A stretch of 64,000 nt of DNA from Bacillota bacterium. Its GTDB lineage: Bacteria > Sysuimicrobiota > Sysuimicrobiia > Sysuimicrobiales > Segetimicrobiaceae. Shown here piece by piece: positions 53,972 to 63,902 of this stretch (its first letter is position 1; each line of letters opens with the position of its first letter). The DNA is taken from assembly GCA_021324295.1 (NCBI GenBank), contig JAJPJJ010000082.1, positions 77,092 to 141,091 of the forward strand. Reading direction: 5' to 3'. The notes beneath the pieces are model-generated. The model was given only the letters and a program-made list of their open reading frames with translations, did no database searches and was not told where the DNA came from. A program made the translations under genes and the position numbers.

Positions 53972-53987
53972 GCGCCGGCAGCGGCGC
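53972..53987 (+). terminator. GC hairpin between BMP binding-protein and ATPase genes
   Basis: GCGCCG (53972-53977) and CGGCGC (53982-53987) form a perfect 6 bp stem around a GCAG tetraloop in the 60-base gap after the binding-protein gene. There is no T-run. It is in the same position relative to the binding protein as the hairpin at 14808, and could likewise raise binding-protein mRNA over the rest of the operon. Confidence 0.45.
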
Positions 53988-54008
53988 GGTCGTCCGTGGG
54001 GCAGCCGC

Positions 54009-55472
54009 ATGCGGGTCGAGCTGAGGGACATCCATAAGTCGTTTGGCCCGGTGCGGGCGAACGACGGCGTGAGCCTCACGGCGGACGCCGGGACCATTCA
54101 CGGCATCCTGGGCGAGAACGGCGCGGGCAAGAGCACGCTGATGAAGGTCCTGGCCGGGATCCTCCAGCCGGACCGCGGAGAGATCCTCCTCGATGGAGCC
54201 CCGGTGCGGATCTCCTCGCCCGCGGCGGCGATCCGGCTCGGCATCGGGATGCTGCAGCAGGATCCGCTCGACTTCCCCTCGCTCAGCGTGCTCGACAACT
54301 TCCTCCTGGGCAGCCCCGGCGGTCTCGTCCTGGATCGCCGGCGCGCGCGCGACGCGTTGCGGCGACTGGGGGCCCGCTTCGCCTTCGCCCTCGATCCGGA
54401 TGCGCGCGGCGAGGACCTCACCGTCGGCGAGCGCCAGCAGCTCGAGATCCTCCGTCTGCTCCGGCTCGGCGTCCGGGTCCTCATCCTCGATGAGCCGACG
54501 ACGGCGATCTCGGCGTCCCAGCGAGGTCAGCTGTTCGCCGCGCTCCGCGCGATGGCCGCAGACGGCAAGGTCGTGTTCTTCGTGTCGCACAAGCTCGAAG
54601 AGGTCCAGGAGCTCTGCGACGCGGTCACCGTCCTGCGGCGCGGCCGGGTGGCCGGCGAGGCGGCGATGCCCGCCGAGACCGGGCGGCTGGTGCAGCTCAT
54701 GTTCGGCCAGGAGCCGCCGCGCGTAACCCGAGCCCGGCTGCCCCTCGGCCCCCCGGTGCTCGAGCTCGCCGACGTCACGGCGAGCGACGCCCGCCTGACG
54801 CTCGAGCACGTGTCGCTCCAGGTCCGCGCCGGGGAGGTCGTCGGGCTGGCGGGCCTGGAAGGCAGCGGCCAGCGGCTGTTCCTCCACGCGTGCGCGGGGC
54901 TCGCGCCGGTGACGCGCGGCCGCGTGCGCATCGCGGGCCGCGACCTGACCGGCCGCTCCTACGCGCAGTTCCTCGCCGCGGGCGGTGCCTACCTGCCGGC
55001 CGGCCGCCTCGGCGAGGGGCTCATCCCCGGCCTCACGCTGACCGAGCACGCTGCTCTCGCGGGCCGCCACGGCACCCTGTTTGTGGACTGGCGCGCCGCG
55101 GCGCGCGCCGCCGCCCGCCACATCGGGGAGCTCCATATCCGCGGCACGCCTCGCACCGACGTGCAGGCCCTCTCCGGTGGGAACCAGCAGCGGGCGCTGC
55201 TGGCGTTGCTGCCGGACCACGTCTCCGTCCTCCTCATGGAGCACCCCACCCGTGGCCTGGACCTCGAGTCCGCGGAGGAGATCTGGCGCCGGCTGCTCGA
55301 CCGGCGGGCGCGGGGAACCGCGATCGTGTTCTCTTCCTCGGATCTCGACGAGCTGCTGGCGCGCAGCGACCGCATCCTGGTGTTCTCCGGCGGGCGCGTC
55401 GCCGGCCCCCTGGATGCCCGCGAAGCCACGGTGGAGCGTCTGGGCGAGCTGATCGGGGGGAAGGGCGTCTGA
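54009..55472 (+). CDS. Double ABC ATPase of a nucleoside/nucleobase importer (YufO/RbsA-like)
   Basis: 487 residues with two ABC domains. Domain 1 (~1-230) is intact: ILGENGAGKSTLMKVLAGIL, QQDPLDFPSLSVLDNFLL, LTVGERQQLEIL, VLILDEPTTAISASQ and VFFVSHKLEEVQE. Domain 2 (~245-487) has the degenerate Walker A expected for this family (GLAGLEGSGQRLFLHACAG), signature LSGGNQQRALLALLP and LLMEHPTRGLDLESAEE. ATG 54009. It energises the two permeases that follow. Confidence 0.92.
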   Translation: MRVELRDIHKSFGPVRANDGVSLTADAGTIHGILGENGAGKSTLMKVLAGILQPDRGEILLDGAPVRISSPAAAIRLGIGMLQQDPLDFPSLSVLDNFLLGSPGGLVLDRRRARDALRRLGARFAFALDPDARGEDLTVGERQQLEILRLLRLGVRVLILDEPTTAISASQRGQLFAALRAMAADGKVVFFVSHKLEEVQELCDAVTVLRRGRVAGEAAMPAETGRLVQLMFGQEPPRVTRARLPLGPPVLELADVTASDARLTLEHVSLQVRAGEVVGLAGLEGSGQRLFLHACAGLAPVTRGRVRIAGRDLTGRSYAQFLAAGGAYLPAGRLGEGLIPGLTLTEHAALAGRHGTLFVDWRAAARAAARHIGELHIRGTPRTDVQALSGGNQQRALLALLPDHVSVLLMEHPTRGLDLESAEEIWRRLLDRRARGTAIVFSSSDLDELLARSDRILVFSGGRVAGPLDAREATVERLGELIGGKGV

Positions 55473-56536
55473 GGGACGGGGGCTCCATCCGATGGGCCGG
55501 CGCGGTCCGCAGTATCGGGGCCGGCCTCGCCGGCATCGCCGCAACGGCCGGCGTCGGTGCTGCGATCCTCGCGGTGCTGGGGGCGTCTCCCGTAGAGGCC
55601 TACCGGCTGATCGTCGCCGGCGCGCTGGGACAGCCCGAGCGCGTCGCGTTCGTGCTCTCCGCCTGGGCCCCTCTGCTCCTCGCGGCGGCGGGGTTGCTCG
55701 TCACCTTCGCCGCCGGCCTCTGGAACATCGGGGTCGAGGGGCAGGTGCTCCTGGGCGCGGTGTTTGCGACCGGGGCGCTCCGAGCCCTGGGACACCTGCT
55801 CCCGCCCCCGGGCGCGGTGCTCCTCGCGGGCCTCGCCGCGGTCCTGGGGGGCAGCCTGTGGGCGTTGCTCGCGGGGGCGCTGCGCGCCTACGGCAACGTG
55901 AACGAGATCTTCGGCGGGCTGGGGCTCAACTTCATCGCCGGCAGCCTGACGGTCTACCTGGTGCTCGGTCCGTGGGCCCGGCCCGGCATCGCCTCCACCA
56001 GCGGGACGCTGCCGTTTGCGCCGTCGTTGTGGCTGCCGACGATCCCGGTCCCGCCGCTTGAGGTCCCCGGCGAGGTGTTCCTCGGCATCGCGGCGATGGG
56101 CGCGGTCTCCGTCGCCCTCCGCGGAACCTACTTCGGCCTGCATCTCGCTGCGATCGGGAGAAGCCTGCGGGCGGCGCACCTTCGGGGGATCCCCACCACC
56201 CGGGAGATGCTGCGGGCGTTTGCGGCCTGCGGCGGGCTCGCCGGGCTCGCGGGGTTCGTGCTGGTCACCGGCGCGCACTCGCGCCACCAGCTCTTCCCCC
56301 TGATCTCGGGAGGGGACGGGTTCCTGGCGATCCTCGTGGTGCTGCTCGCCGGCCGCAGCGCCCTGGCGTGCATCCTCATCTCCGGGGCGTTTGCGGCGAT
56401 CTCGATGGGGAGCCTGCAGCTGCCGCTCGCGATGCAGCTCGACTCCTCGATGGGCGGGGTCATTCAGAGCCTGCTCGTGCTGTGCGCGATCCTCCTCCGG
56501 GGCCTCCGGGCGCGGCTCGTCTCTCGGGAGGGATGA
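55469..56536 (+). CDS. BMP-type ABC importer permease 1 (YufP-like)
   Basis: About 355 residues. Helices and signatures include LLLAAAGLLVTFAAGLWNIG, VEGQVLLGAVFATGAL, NVNEIFGGLGLNFIAGSLTV and GRSLRAAHLRGIPTTREMLR. The start is odd: no ATG, GTG or TTG lies in frame near the expected N-terminus. The best candidate is CTG 55469, which overlaps the ATPase stop as CTGA and follows a G-rich stretch; GTG 55574 would remove the first helix. The 3' end is in the same frame as the next permease. Confidence 0.82.
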   Translation: MRDGGSIRWAGAVRSIGAGLAGIAATAGVGAAILAVLGASPVEAYRLIVAGALGQPERVAFVLSAWAPLLLAAAGLLVTFAAGLWNIGVEGQVLLGAVFATGALRALGHLLPPPGAVLLAGLAAVLGGSLWALLAGALRAYGNVNEIFGGLGLNFIAGSLTVYLVLGPWARPGIASTSGTLPFAPSLWLPTIPVPPLEVPGEVFLGIAAMGAVSVALRGTYFGLHLAAIGRSLRAAHLRGIPTTREMLRAFAACGGLAGLAGFVLVTGAHSRHQLFPLISGGDGFLAILVVLLAGRSALACILISGAFAAISMGSLQLPLAMQLDSSMGGVIQSLLVLCAILLRGLRARLVSREG

Positions 56537-56569
56537 GCGATCGACATCCTCGTCCTCGCCGCCGCCGTC

Positions 56570-57526
56570 GTGGCCGCCTCGCCGCCCGTCGTCTTCGCGG
56601 TGCTCGGCGAGACGCTCGCGGAGCGGTCGGGCGTCATCAACCTCTCCCTCGACGGGCTGCTCCTGCTCACGGCGATGGTCGCCTTTGCCGCGGCGCGGGC
56701 CACGACCACCCTGCTCGCGGGCTTTGCCGCCGCGATGGCCGTCGGCGCCCTGGTCGGCCTCGTGGTCGCGGTGGCCAGCCTGACCCTCCGTCAACACCAG
56801 GTCGCCGCCGGCTTCGTGTTGACGCTGCTCTGCCAAAACCTCGCCTACGTCCTCGGCGCCCCGGTCGCCCACCTCCCCGGCCCCCAGGTGGCGCACCTTC
56901 CGCTGCCGCTGTTCCGGAACTGGCCGGTCCTCGGGCCGGTGCTCTTCAGCCAGGACCCGCTGGTCTACCTGAGCATCGCCGCGACCGCGGCCGCCTGGTG
57001 GTACCTCGCCAAGACGCGGCCCGGGCTGGTCCTGCGGGGCGCTGGCGAGCGGCCGGCCGCCGCGCTGGCCCGCGGCATCCACGTCACGCGGGTCCGGTAC
57101 CTGTACACGCTCGCGGGCGGCGCGCTCGTGGGGCTCGGCGGGGCGGCGTTCTCGCTCGCGGTCAAGCCGGGGTGGAGCCGCCCGTACGGCATCGAGGGCA
57201 CCGGCTGGATCGTGCTGGCGATCGTGATCTTCGGGAACTGGGACCCGCTGCGCGGGGCGGCGGGCGCGTACCTGTTTGTCCTGCTCCAGACGCTGGCGAC
57301 CGTCCTGCAGAGCCTGATGCCGCGCGTGCCCACCCAGGTGTTCCCCACGCTGCCGTTCCCGCTGATGATCCTCGCGCTCCTGCTCGTGACCGTGGGGAAC
57401 TCCGAGTGGGTCCAGCGGGGGCTCCGCCGCCTGCCCGCCGGGACCCGCCGCGGCGTCGTGCGCGTCCTCCGCGCGCTGCAGGCATCGCCCCCGGCCGCGC
57501 TGGGGGTCCCGCTCGAGCAAGAGTGA
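56570..57526 (+). CDS. BMP-type ABC importer permease 2 (YufQ-like)
   Basis: 318 residues from GTG 56570. Signatures: VVFAVLGETLAERSGVINLS then LDGLLLLTAMVAFAAA, VASLTLRQHQVAAGFVLTLL and ARGIHVTRVRYLYTLAGGAL. Homology begins about ten residues before the GTG (IDILVLAAAV), but in that frame only ATC codons are available before the TGA of permease 1. An ATG at 56533 overlaps that stop in the usual ATGA way but is one base out of frame. Removing one base would give MSIDILVLAAAVV, so a sequence error or an unusual start is likely. Confidence 0.82.
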   Translation: MAASPPVVFAVLGETLAERSGVINLSLDGLLLLTAMVAFAAARATTTLLAGFAAAMAVGALVGLVVAVASLTLRQHQVAAGFVLTLLCQNLAYVLGAPVAHLPGPQVAHLPLPLFRNWPVLGPVLFSQDPLVYLSIAATAAAWWYLAKTRPGLVLRGAGERPAAALARGIHVTRVRYLYTLAGGALVGLGGAAFSLAVKPGWSRPYGIEGTGWIVLAIVIFGNWDPLRGAAGAYLFVLLQTLATVLQSLMPRVPTQVFPTLPFPLMILALLLVTVGNSEWVQRGLRRLPAGTRRGVVRVLRALQASPPAALGVPLEQE

Positions 57527-57722
57527 GACCGCGCGCTACCGCATGATCTCCCGAGTCTGCGGGGGGTGCGGACAGACGGATCGGCCGCGGGGGTGCCCCG
57601 CGCGTGCGGTCGCGGAACGGCCTCCCGCCCCAACGCATCGCGGGAGCACGGCGATCCGTTGGGGGCCCCGGGAGGGCGCGCAGCGCGGGCCCGCCGCCCC
57701 CTCGAAATCGCGCGACGCCGCG

Positions 57723-59824
<2,102 letters not shown>

Positions 59825-59855
59825 GGTCCCCGCGATCGCCTTTCCGCTCAGTGGC

Positions 59856-60350
59856 CTACGGCGTCAGATTCGCCGGGATCAGCCGCTCCACGATGAGGAC
59901 ATCGCGCCAGGCCCCATCGAGGCGCCCGTGCTTCTCGTAGCGGCCGACCTCGCGGAACCCGACGGACCGCAGAAGCCGCAGGCTGGCCGTGTTCTCCGGG
60001 AAGACGCGGGACACGAGCTTCCAGAAGCCGGCGCGCTCGGCCTCCCGGATCAGCGCCTCCATCGCCAGACGGCCCGCGCCGCGCCGCCGCGCGGCGCGGG
60101 CCGCGTACACGGAGAACTCCGCGATCCCCGCGTAGCACGTGCGCGGCCGGTACGTGGACGTGGAGGCGAAGGCGATGATCCTGCCCTCTTCCTCGACGAC
60201 GACGATCGGGTGCACGCCGTCGAACCAGCCGCGCACGTCCTCGGGCGTCCGCGGCTGCGTCTCGAACGTGGCGGCGCGGTCCTCGATGCCCTCGTTGTAG
60301 ATGCGGGCGATCGCGGGCGCATCGTCGGGTCCGGCGGGCCGGGCGCGCAT
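59856..60350 (-). CDS. GNAT acetyltransferase, ArsN1/phosphinothricin acetyltransferase-like
   Basis: 164 residues. It begins MRARPAGPDDAPAIARIYNE then GIEDRAATFETQPRTPEDV, and has CYAGIAEFSVYAARAARRRG (the acetyl-CoA loop region), AERAGFWKLVSRVFPENTAS and GRYEKHGRLDGAWRDVLIVE. This closely fits the ArsN1 group, which acetylates arsinothricin or phosphinothricin, giving resistance to these amino-acid toxins. Other GNAT substrates cannot be excluded. It lies 16 bases from the SDR on one side and 31 bases from the CapA-like gene on the other, all on the minus strand. Confidence 0.82.
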   Translation of the reverse strand: MRARPAGPDDAPAIARIYNEGIEDRAATFETQPRTPEDVRGWFDGVHPIVVVEEEGRIIAFASTSTYRPRTCYAGIAEFSVYAARAARRRGAGRLAMEALIREAERAGFWKLVSRVFPENTASLRLLRSVGFREVGRYEKHGRLDGAWRDVLIVERLIPANLTP

Positions 60351-60366
60351 CGGGCTTCGGGCTCGC

Positions 60367-61134
60367 TCAGAAGTAGTTGGACGTGATCCCCCCGTCCACG
60401 ACCATCACGCTGCCGTTCACCCAGGTGGACTCGTCGGAGGCCAGATAGAGGGCCATGCTGACGATGTCGTCCGGGCGGCCGAACCGGCCCATCGGGATCC
60501 GGTCGAGGCGGCGCTTCCGGGCCTCGGGGTTGTTGAGCAGCCACGACGTCAGGAGCGGCGTCTCGATCGGGCCGGGCGCGATCGCGTTGGTCCGGATCCC
60601 GCGCGGACCGAACTGAACGGCCAGGGACTTCGTGAGCGCGAGCACCCCGCCCTTGCTCGCCGTGTACGCGTCCTGGGGCACCGTGCAGCCGACGAGCGCG
60701 ACGAAGGAGGCGACGTTGATGATCGAGCCGCCGCCGCCACGCAGGAGCTCCGGGATCCCGTGCTTGCAGCAGAGGTAGATGCCTTTGAGGTTGACCGCCA
60801 TCACCTGGTCCCAGACCGCCTCCTCGACATCGACGACGGAGCCGTCCTGCTCGGGGAAGATCCCGGCGTTGTTGTAGAGCACGTCGAGCCGGCCGAAGCG
60901 CTCCACGGTGCGCCGGACCATGGCGCGCACGTCGCCTTCCTTCGAAACGTCGGCGCGGACGAACAGGGCGTCCCCGCCGTCCCGGGCGATGCGGGCGGCG
61001 GTCTCCTCGCCCCCCTCGGCGGCGACGTCAACCGCGGCGACGCGCGCCCCCTCGCGGGCGAAGGTGAGCGCGGCGAGGCGCCCCATGCCGCTCCCGGCGC
61101 CAGTGATCAGGACCACCTTGTCACGGAGCCGCAT
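60367..61134 (-). CDS. SDR family oxidoreductase
   Basis: 255 residues. TGAGSGMG, the Asp of AVDVAAEGG, NNAGIFPEQDGSVVDV, the Ser of NVASFVALVG, YTASK, APGPIETPLL and the C-terminus VNGSVMVVDGGITSNYF define a classical NAD-type SDR. It is first of the minus-strand group SDR, ArsN1-like, CapA-like. The substrate is unknown. Confidence 0.88.
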   Translation of the reverse strand: MRLRDKVVLITGAGSGMGRLAALTFAREGARVAAVDVAAEGGEETAARIARDGGDALFVRADVSKEGDVRAMVRRTVERFGRLDVLYNNAGIFPEQDGSVVDVEEAVWDQVMAVNLKGIYLCCKHGIPELLRGGGGSIINVASFVALVGCTVPQDAYTASKGGVLALTKSLAVQFGPRGIRTNAIAPGPIETPLLTSWLLNNPEARKRRLDRIPMGRFGRPDDIVSMALYLASDESTWVNGSVMVVDGGITSNYF

Positions 61135-61331
61135 GCATCACCCCTCCGGCGTGGCCTGGTGCTTTGGTACACCCCCGGCGGCAGATGGCGGTGCGGCGGG
61201 GGGCCGCCCCCGGCTCCGCGCCGACGCGGTCTGCAATTTGGCGCGGCGGTCCGCTAGAAGCGACCGCGTCGAACGTCCGCTCCGGGCGGGTCCCCGTGCC
61301 CTCTCCGGACCGCCACCGGATGCGCCCAGGG

Positions 61332-62714
61332 CTAGATCCGTTCGAAGTTGCGCGCGAGCTCCCAGCACGTGACCGCCCGGTCATACGCCTGCTGCTCGAG
61401 GCGACCGGTGTGCACGTAGTGCTCGACGACCCGATCGCCGAACGCCTCTCGGGCGATCTCGCTGCGCTCCAGCTCCGCGAGCGCCTCGCGCAGCGTCCCG
61501 GGCACGCGCGGGAGCCCCTCGGCCCGGTAGGCGTCCCCTTCCACGATCGCCGGCGGCTCGATCTCGTGCTCGATGCCCCAGAGCCCGGCCGCGATCGTCG
61601 CGGCGAAGGCGAGGTAGGGGTTGGCGTCGGCTCCCGGAATCCGGTTCTCGATCCGCAGGCTCCGGCCCGACCCCGTCACGCGGAACCCGCATGTCCGGTT
61701 GTCGTGGCTCCACACCGCGAACACCGGCGCGAACGTCCCCGCCATGTAGCGCTTGTACGAGTTGACGTACGGTGCGAAGAAGTACGCGAGTTGCCGGGCG
61801 CCCGCGAGCTGGCCGCCGAGGTAGTGCCGGAACAGCGGCGACATCCCGAGCGGCGTTGCCCCCTCGTGCCAGAAGAGGTTGCGCCGGCCGTCCCGATCCC
61901 AGAGGCTGCTGTGCACATGGCAGGAGGATCCGGCGGCATCGGGCCGCCACTTCGCCATGAAGGTGATCGCGACCTGGTTGAGCGCGGCGATCTCCTTGGC
62001 CGCCTGCTTGAGGATCGTATGCCGGTCCGCCATCTCCACCGGCGCGGCGTAGCGCAGGTTGATCTCGTGCTGACCGGAGCCCCACTCGCCCTTGCTGAAC
62101 TCGACGGGCACGCCGGCGGCGTCCAGGCCGGAGCGGATCTGCCGGATCAGCCACTCCTCCTTGGTGCCCTGGAGGATGTGGTAGTCCTCGCTGTACTGGC
62201 CATACAGCTCGAGATCGTGGTAGTGCTTCCTCCGGGCGCTCTCGTAGGTCTCCCGGAAGATATAGAACTCGAGCTCGGAGGCGATCATCGGGAGAAAGCC
62301 GCGCGCGTGCGCGCGCTCCACCTGCCGCCGGAGGATCTGGCGCGGCGACTCCGGCACGGGCTCGCCCGAGTCGTCCACGACATCGCAGAGCACGAGCGCC
62401 GTCCGCTCGAGCCACGGCACCGGGCGCAGGGTGCCGAGATCGGGCTGGAGCCGCACATCGTGGTACCCGGTGTCCCAGCTCGTGAGCCGGTAGCCCGGCA
62501 GCGGCTCCATCTCGACGTCGCACCCCAGCAGGTAGCTGCACGCGTGGGCGCCGTCCCGGGCCACCTCGTCGACGAAGAAGTGCCCGGTGACGCGCTTGCC
62601 CATCAGGCGCCCCTGCATGTCCACCATCGCCGCGACGACGGTGTCGATCTCGCCGGACGCGACCTGCGCCCGCAGGTCGTCCAGGGTCAGCCGGCCACGC
62701 ATCGCCTCGCTCAT
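61332..62714 (-). CDS. Glutamine-synthetase-family enzyme (type III / gamma-glutamylamide synthetase-like)
   Basis: 460 residues from ATG 62714. The catalytic-domain signatures are IASELEFYIFRETYESARRK, GQHEINLRYAAPVEMADR, FMAKWRPDAAGSSCHVHSSL (the ATP-binding region, KPxxGxSG-like but altered to RPDAAGSSCHVH), RIENRIPGADANPYLAFAAT and NSYKRYMAGTFAPVFAVWSH. The altered loops are typical of PuuA/GlnA3-type enzymes that glutamylate amines, rather than housekeeping GlnA. ATG 62714 overlaps the stop of the LysR gene (ATGA), so both are made from one message. Confidence 0.87.
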   Translation of the reverse strand: MSEAMRGRLTLDDLRAQVASGEIDTVVAAMVDMQGRLMGKRVTGHFFVDEVARDGAHACSYLLGCDVEMEPLPGYRLTSWDTGYHDVRLQPDLGTLRPVPWLERTALVLCDVVDDSGEPVPESPRQILRRQVERAHARGFLPMIASELEFYIFRETYESARRKHYHDLELYGQYSEDYHILQGTKEEWLIRQIRSGLDAAGVPVEFSKGEWGSGQHEINLRYAAPVEMADRHTILKQAAKEIAALNQVAITFMAKWRPDAAGSSCHVHSSLWDRDGRRNLFWHEGATPLGMSPLFRHYLGGQLAGARQLAYFFAPYVNSYKRYMAGTFAPVFAVWSHDNRTCGFRVTGSGRSLRIENRIPGADANPYLAFAATIAAGLWGIEHEIEPPAIVEGDAYRAEGLPRVPGTLREALAELERSEIAREAFGDRVVEHYVHTGRLEQQAYDRAVTCWELARNFERI

Positions 62715-63796
62715 CCGGCGTCCGCCTCCCCTCCCGTCCCCGGACCCCGTCCCGGCCGCGGTCCCTCCCCGGGCGGCGCGGGCCGGACACCCCTGCTTCC
62801 ATGAGATCGGCGCGGAACCCTCTGGTGCGGCCGATCCGGCGCGCGCGGCGCCCGCCCGCCGCCGGCGGGCAGGAGCGCCAGGAACGCCGCCACCACCGGC
62901 GAGAGCGTCCGGTCTCGGTGGTAGATGAGCGAGAAGTCCAGGTGGAGCGGCTCGCGCAGGGGCCGACCGGCCAGGCGCCCCGTTGCGAGCTCCTGCGCGA
63001 CGGCGGCCTGCGCCATGATGCCGACCCCGATCCCGTCGGCGACGGCGCTCTTGATCGCCTCGTTGCTCTCCAGCTCCATCGCGGGGAGGGCCTCCAGGCC
63101 GTGCCGCTGGAACGCCCGCTCGATCATGCGGCGGGTCGCCGACCCCGGCTCCCGCAGGATGAGCGGGTACGCGTGCAGCTCCTGCATCGTCACCGCGGGG
63201 CGGTGGGCGAGGGGGTGCCCTGGGGGGAGGATGGCCAGCATCCGGTCGCGGATCAGCGGCAGCGACCTCAGGTGGGGGTTCTCGCACGGTCCCGCGATCA
63301 CCCCCGCGTGGAGGGTGAAGTCGAGGACCTGCGCGAGGATCGTGTTCGAGTTGCCGACCGACAACCTCACCCGCACGCCCGGGTAGCGCTGCTTGAACCG
63401 GTCGAGGAGGTCCGCGATGTAGTAGGCGCCCGCCGTCCGGCTGGCGCCGACGTGCAGGCGGCCGGTCCGCAGGCCCGCGACGCTGTCCATCGCGTCGCGC
63501 GCGGCGTCGAGGAGGTGGAAGATCCTCTGCGCAAAGACGTCCAGGGTGCGGCCGGCGTCCGTGACCACGACGCGCCCGCCGACGCGGTCGAAGAGCGCGA
63601 GGCCGAGATCGCGTTCGAGCCGGGCGATCTGCTGGGTGACCGCGGGCTGGGTGACGCCGATCTGCCGGGCGGCCGCGCTGAAGCTCCGGAGGCGCGCGAC
63701 GAGGTGGAACGTCCGCAGGGGAACGAGGGGGAGGGGGCGGACGGCCGCGCGGCGCCGCGCGCGCGGCGCCGCGCGGCTACCGGGGTGCACTTCCAT
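62711..63796 (-). CDS. LysR-family transcriptional regulator with N- and C-terminal extensions
   Basis: 361 residues from ATG 63796; ATG 63838 is an in-frame alternative. The helix-turn-helix is LRTFHLVARLRSFSAAARQI with GVTQPAVTQQIARLERDLGL. The effector domain follows (GRLHVGASRTAGAYYIADLL, ESNEAIKSAVADGIGVGIMA), the CysL/YeiE-like type. Before the HTH there are ~24 residues of basic, Arg/Ala-rich sequence, encoded in part by a tandem palindromic repeat. After the effector domain ~45 residues of Pro/Arg/Gly-rich tail follow. It precedes and overlaps the glutamine-synthetase-like gene, and diverges from the CoA-transferase gene, either of which it may control. Confidence 0.82.
   Translation of the reverse strand: MEVHPGSRAAPRARRRAAVRPLPLVPLRTFHLVARLRSFSAAARQIGVTQPAVTQQIARLERDLGLALFDRVGGRVVVTDAGRTLDVFAQRIFHLLDAARDAMDSVAGLRTGRLHVGASRTAGAYYIADLLDRFKQRYPGVRVRLSVGNSNTILAQVLDFTLHAGVIAGPCENPHLRSLPLIRDRMLAILPPGHPLAHRPAVTMQELHAYPLILREPGSATRRMIERAFQRHGLEALPAMELESNEAIKSAVADGIGVGIMAQAAVAQELATGRLAGRPLREPLHLDFSLIYHRDRTLSPVVAAFLALLPAGGGRAPRAPDRPHQRVPRRSHGSRGVRPAPPGEGPRPGRGPGTGGEADAG
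63747..63774. repeat. Tandem 14-base palindrome, two perfect copies
   Basis: GCGCGGCGCCGCGC occurs twice in direct succession (63747-63760 and 63761-63774), and each unit is a perfect palindrome. It lies inside the 5' part of the LysR gene, encoding the Arg/Ala-rich head before the DNA-binding domain. It could extrude a cruciform or stall transcription. Confidence 0.75.
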
Positions 63797-63831
63797 AAGG
63801 AATGCTAATCGAGATCGCCATACCTGCTTAT

Positions 63832-63861
63832 TTGACATTATCGGGGCGCGCCCTCTAGGAT
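63832..63861 (+). promoter_or_regulatory. Sigma-70-like promoter for the CoA-transferase gene
   Basis: A perfect TTGACA (-35, 63832-63837) and TAGGAT (-10, 63856-63861) are separated by 18 bases in the AT-richer gap between the LysR gene and the plus-strand CoA-transferase gene. The predicted transcript starts near 63868, about 35 bases before ATG 63903. Such a good match is rare in this GC-rich window. Confidence 0.6.
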
Positions 63862-63902
63862 GGGGGCGCAGGCCGTCCGCCGTGGAGGCGCGCGCCACCC
63901 GC

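Noticed and set aside
56534-56536. Second in-frame TGA read as selenocysteine, joining the two BMP permeases
   Set aside because: The TGA lies at the normal end of permease 1, in a context without Cys or redox motifs, and both permeases are complete separate family members.
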